DNA of 5,306 nucleotides from Phycisphaerae bacterium. Its GTDB lineage: Bacteria; Planctomycetota; Phycisphaerae; UBA1845. The DNA is taken from NCBI GenBank assembly GCA_029260155.1, contig JAJDDU010000442.1, forward strand, positions 1 to 5,306. The letters are read 5' to 3'. Below are positions 5,232 to 5,306 of the stretch, piece after piece (position 1 is the stretch's first letter; the number at the start of each line of letters is the position of its first letter). The notes under the pieces were generated by a model, which saw nothing but the letters and a program-made list of their open reading frames with translations, was not told where the DNA came from and did no database searches. The position numbers and the translations under genes are program-made.

Positions 5232-5306
5232 TCCCATTCTTCTATCCGAGCATGGCCGTGGTTTTCGGCTAGCCCAAGCGGGTGCTTCGAGATTGCAATG
5301 GCTGCC

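Larger units (their letters stand above)
5193..5306. other. Upstream non-coding segment
   Basis: I see no gene in this segment. On the minus strand, the frame of the membrane gene has an ATG near 5233-5235 but reaches the TAG at 5193-5195 after only 14 codons. The segment carries the inverted repeat at 5215-5231 and a TTGACA word (5211-5216). It may be the promoter region of the minus-strand genes, or sequence that displaced the true 5' end of the membrane gene. Confidence 0.4.

Noticed and set aside
1..5306. CRISPR arrays, tRNA or rRNA genes, insertion sequences
   Set aside because: There is no regularly spaced repeat array, no cloverleaf-like sequence and no transposase-like protein in any frame.

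Overview
The window looks like a chromosomal stretch from a GC-rich bacterium, most likely a planctomycete (possibly of the Phycisphaerae type) or a close relative. Three things suggest this: a short PEGA-domain lipoprotein with a C-terminal tail I associate with planctomycetes; a membrane protein beginning with a sequence of the type 'CG-x-P-V-x-x-SLRGD-x-LR-x-ADP-x-WL', which I recall following zinc ribbons in planctomycete proteins; and a non-coding tract with the ACGAACCCAA word that recurs in planctomycete intergenic DNA. The assignment rests on recognition, not on a search.

All six supported genes lie on the minus strand, so transcription runs from high to low coordinates. From upstream to downstream they are: a multi-pass membrane protein with an unresolved or damaged 5' end (4386-5072, coding signal to 5192); a membrane sensor histidine kinase (2785-4326); an OmpR/PhoB-type response regulator (2085-2765); a helical, lipoprotein-like protein with a second membrane anchor at its C-terminus (1310-2074); a tiny helical protein (970-1146); and a PEGA lipoprotein (415-834). 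The segment 1-414 holds no convincing gene but has short direct repeats and a perfect palindrome. The segment 5193-5306 is non-coding as far as I can see, with an inverted repeat beside a TTGACA word.

The kinase, regulator and helical envelope protein are separated by 19 and 10 bases and almost certainly form one transcript. Together they read as an envelope-sensing unit: a kinase with a periplasmic region of about 210 residues and no HAMP linker, a DNA-binding regulator with all phosphotransfer residues intact, and an envelope-anchored helical protein that could modulate or be controlled by the kinase. The membrane protein, 59 bases upstream, may belong to the same transcript. The two small downstream genes have wider gaps (about 120 to 160 bases) and may be transcribed separately.

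The most interesting points are the apparent 5' truncation or frameshift of the zinc-ribbon-type membrane gene, and the kinase-regulator-helical lipoprotein triad. I see no defence system, CRISPR array, insertion sequence, tRNA or rRNA.
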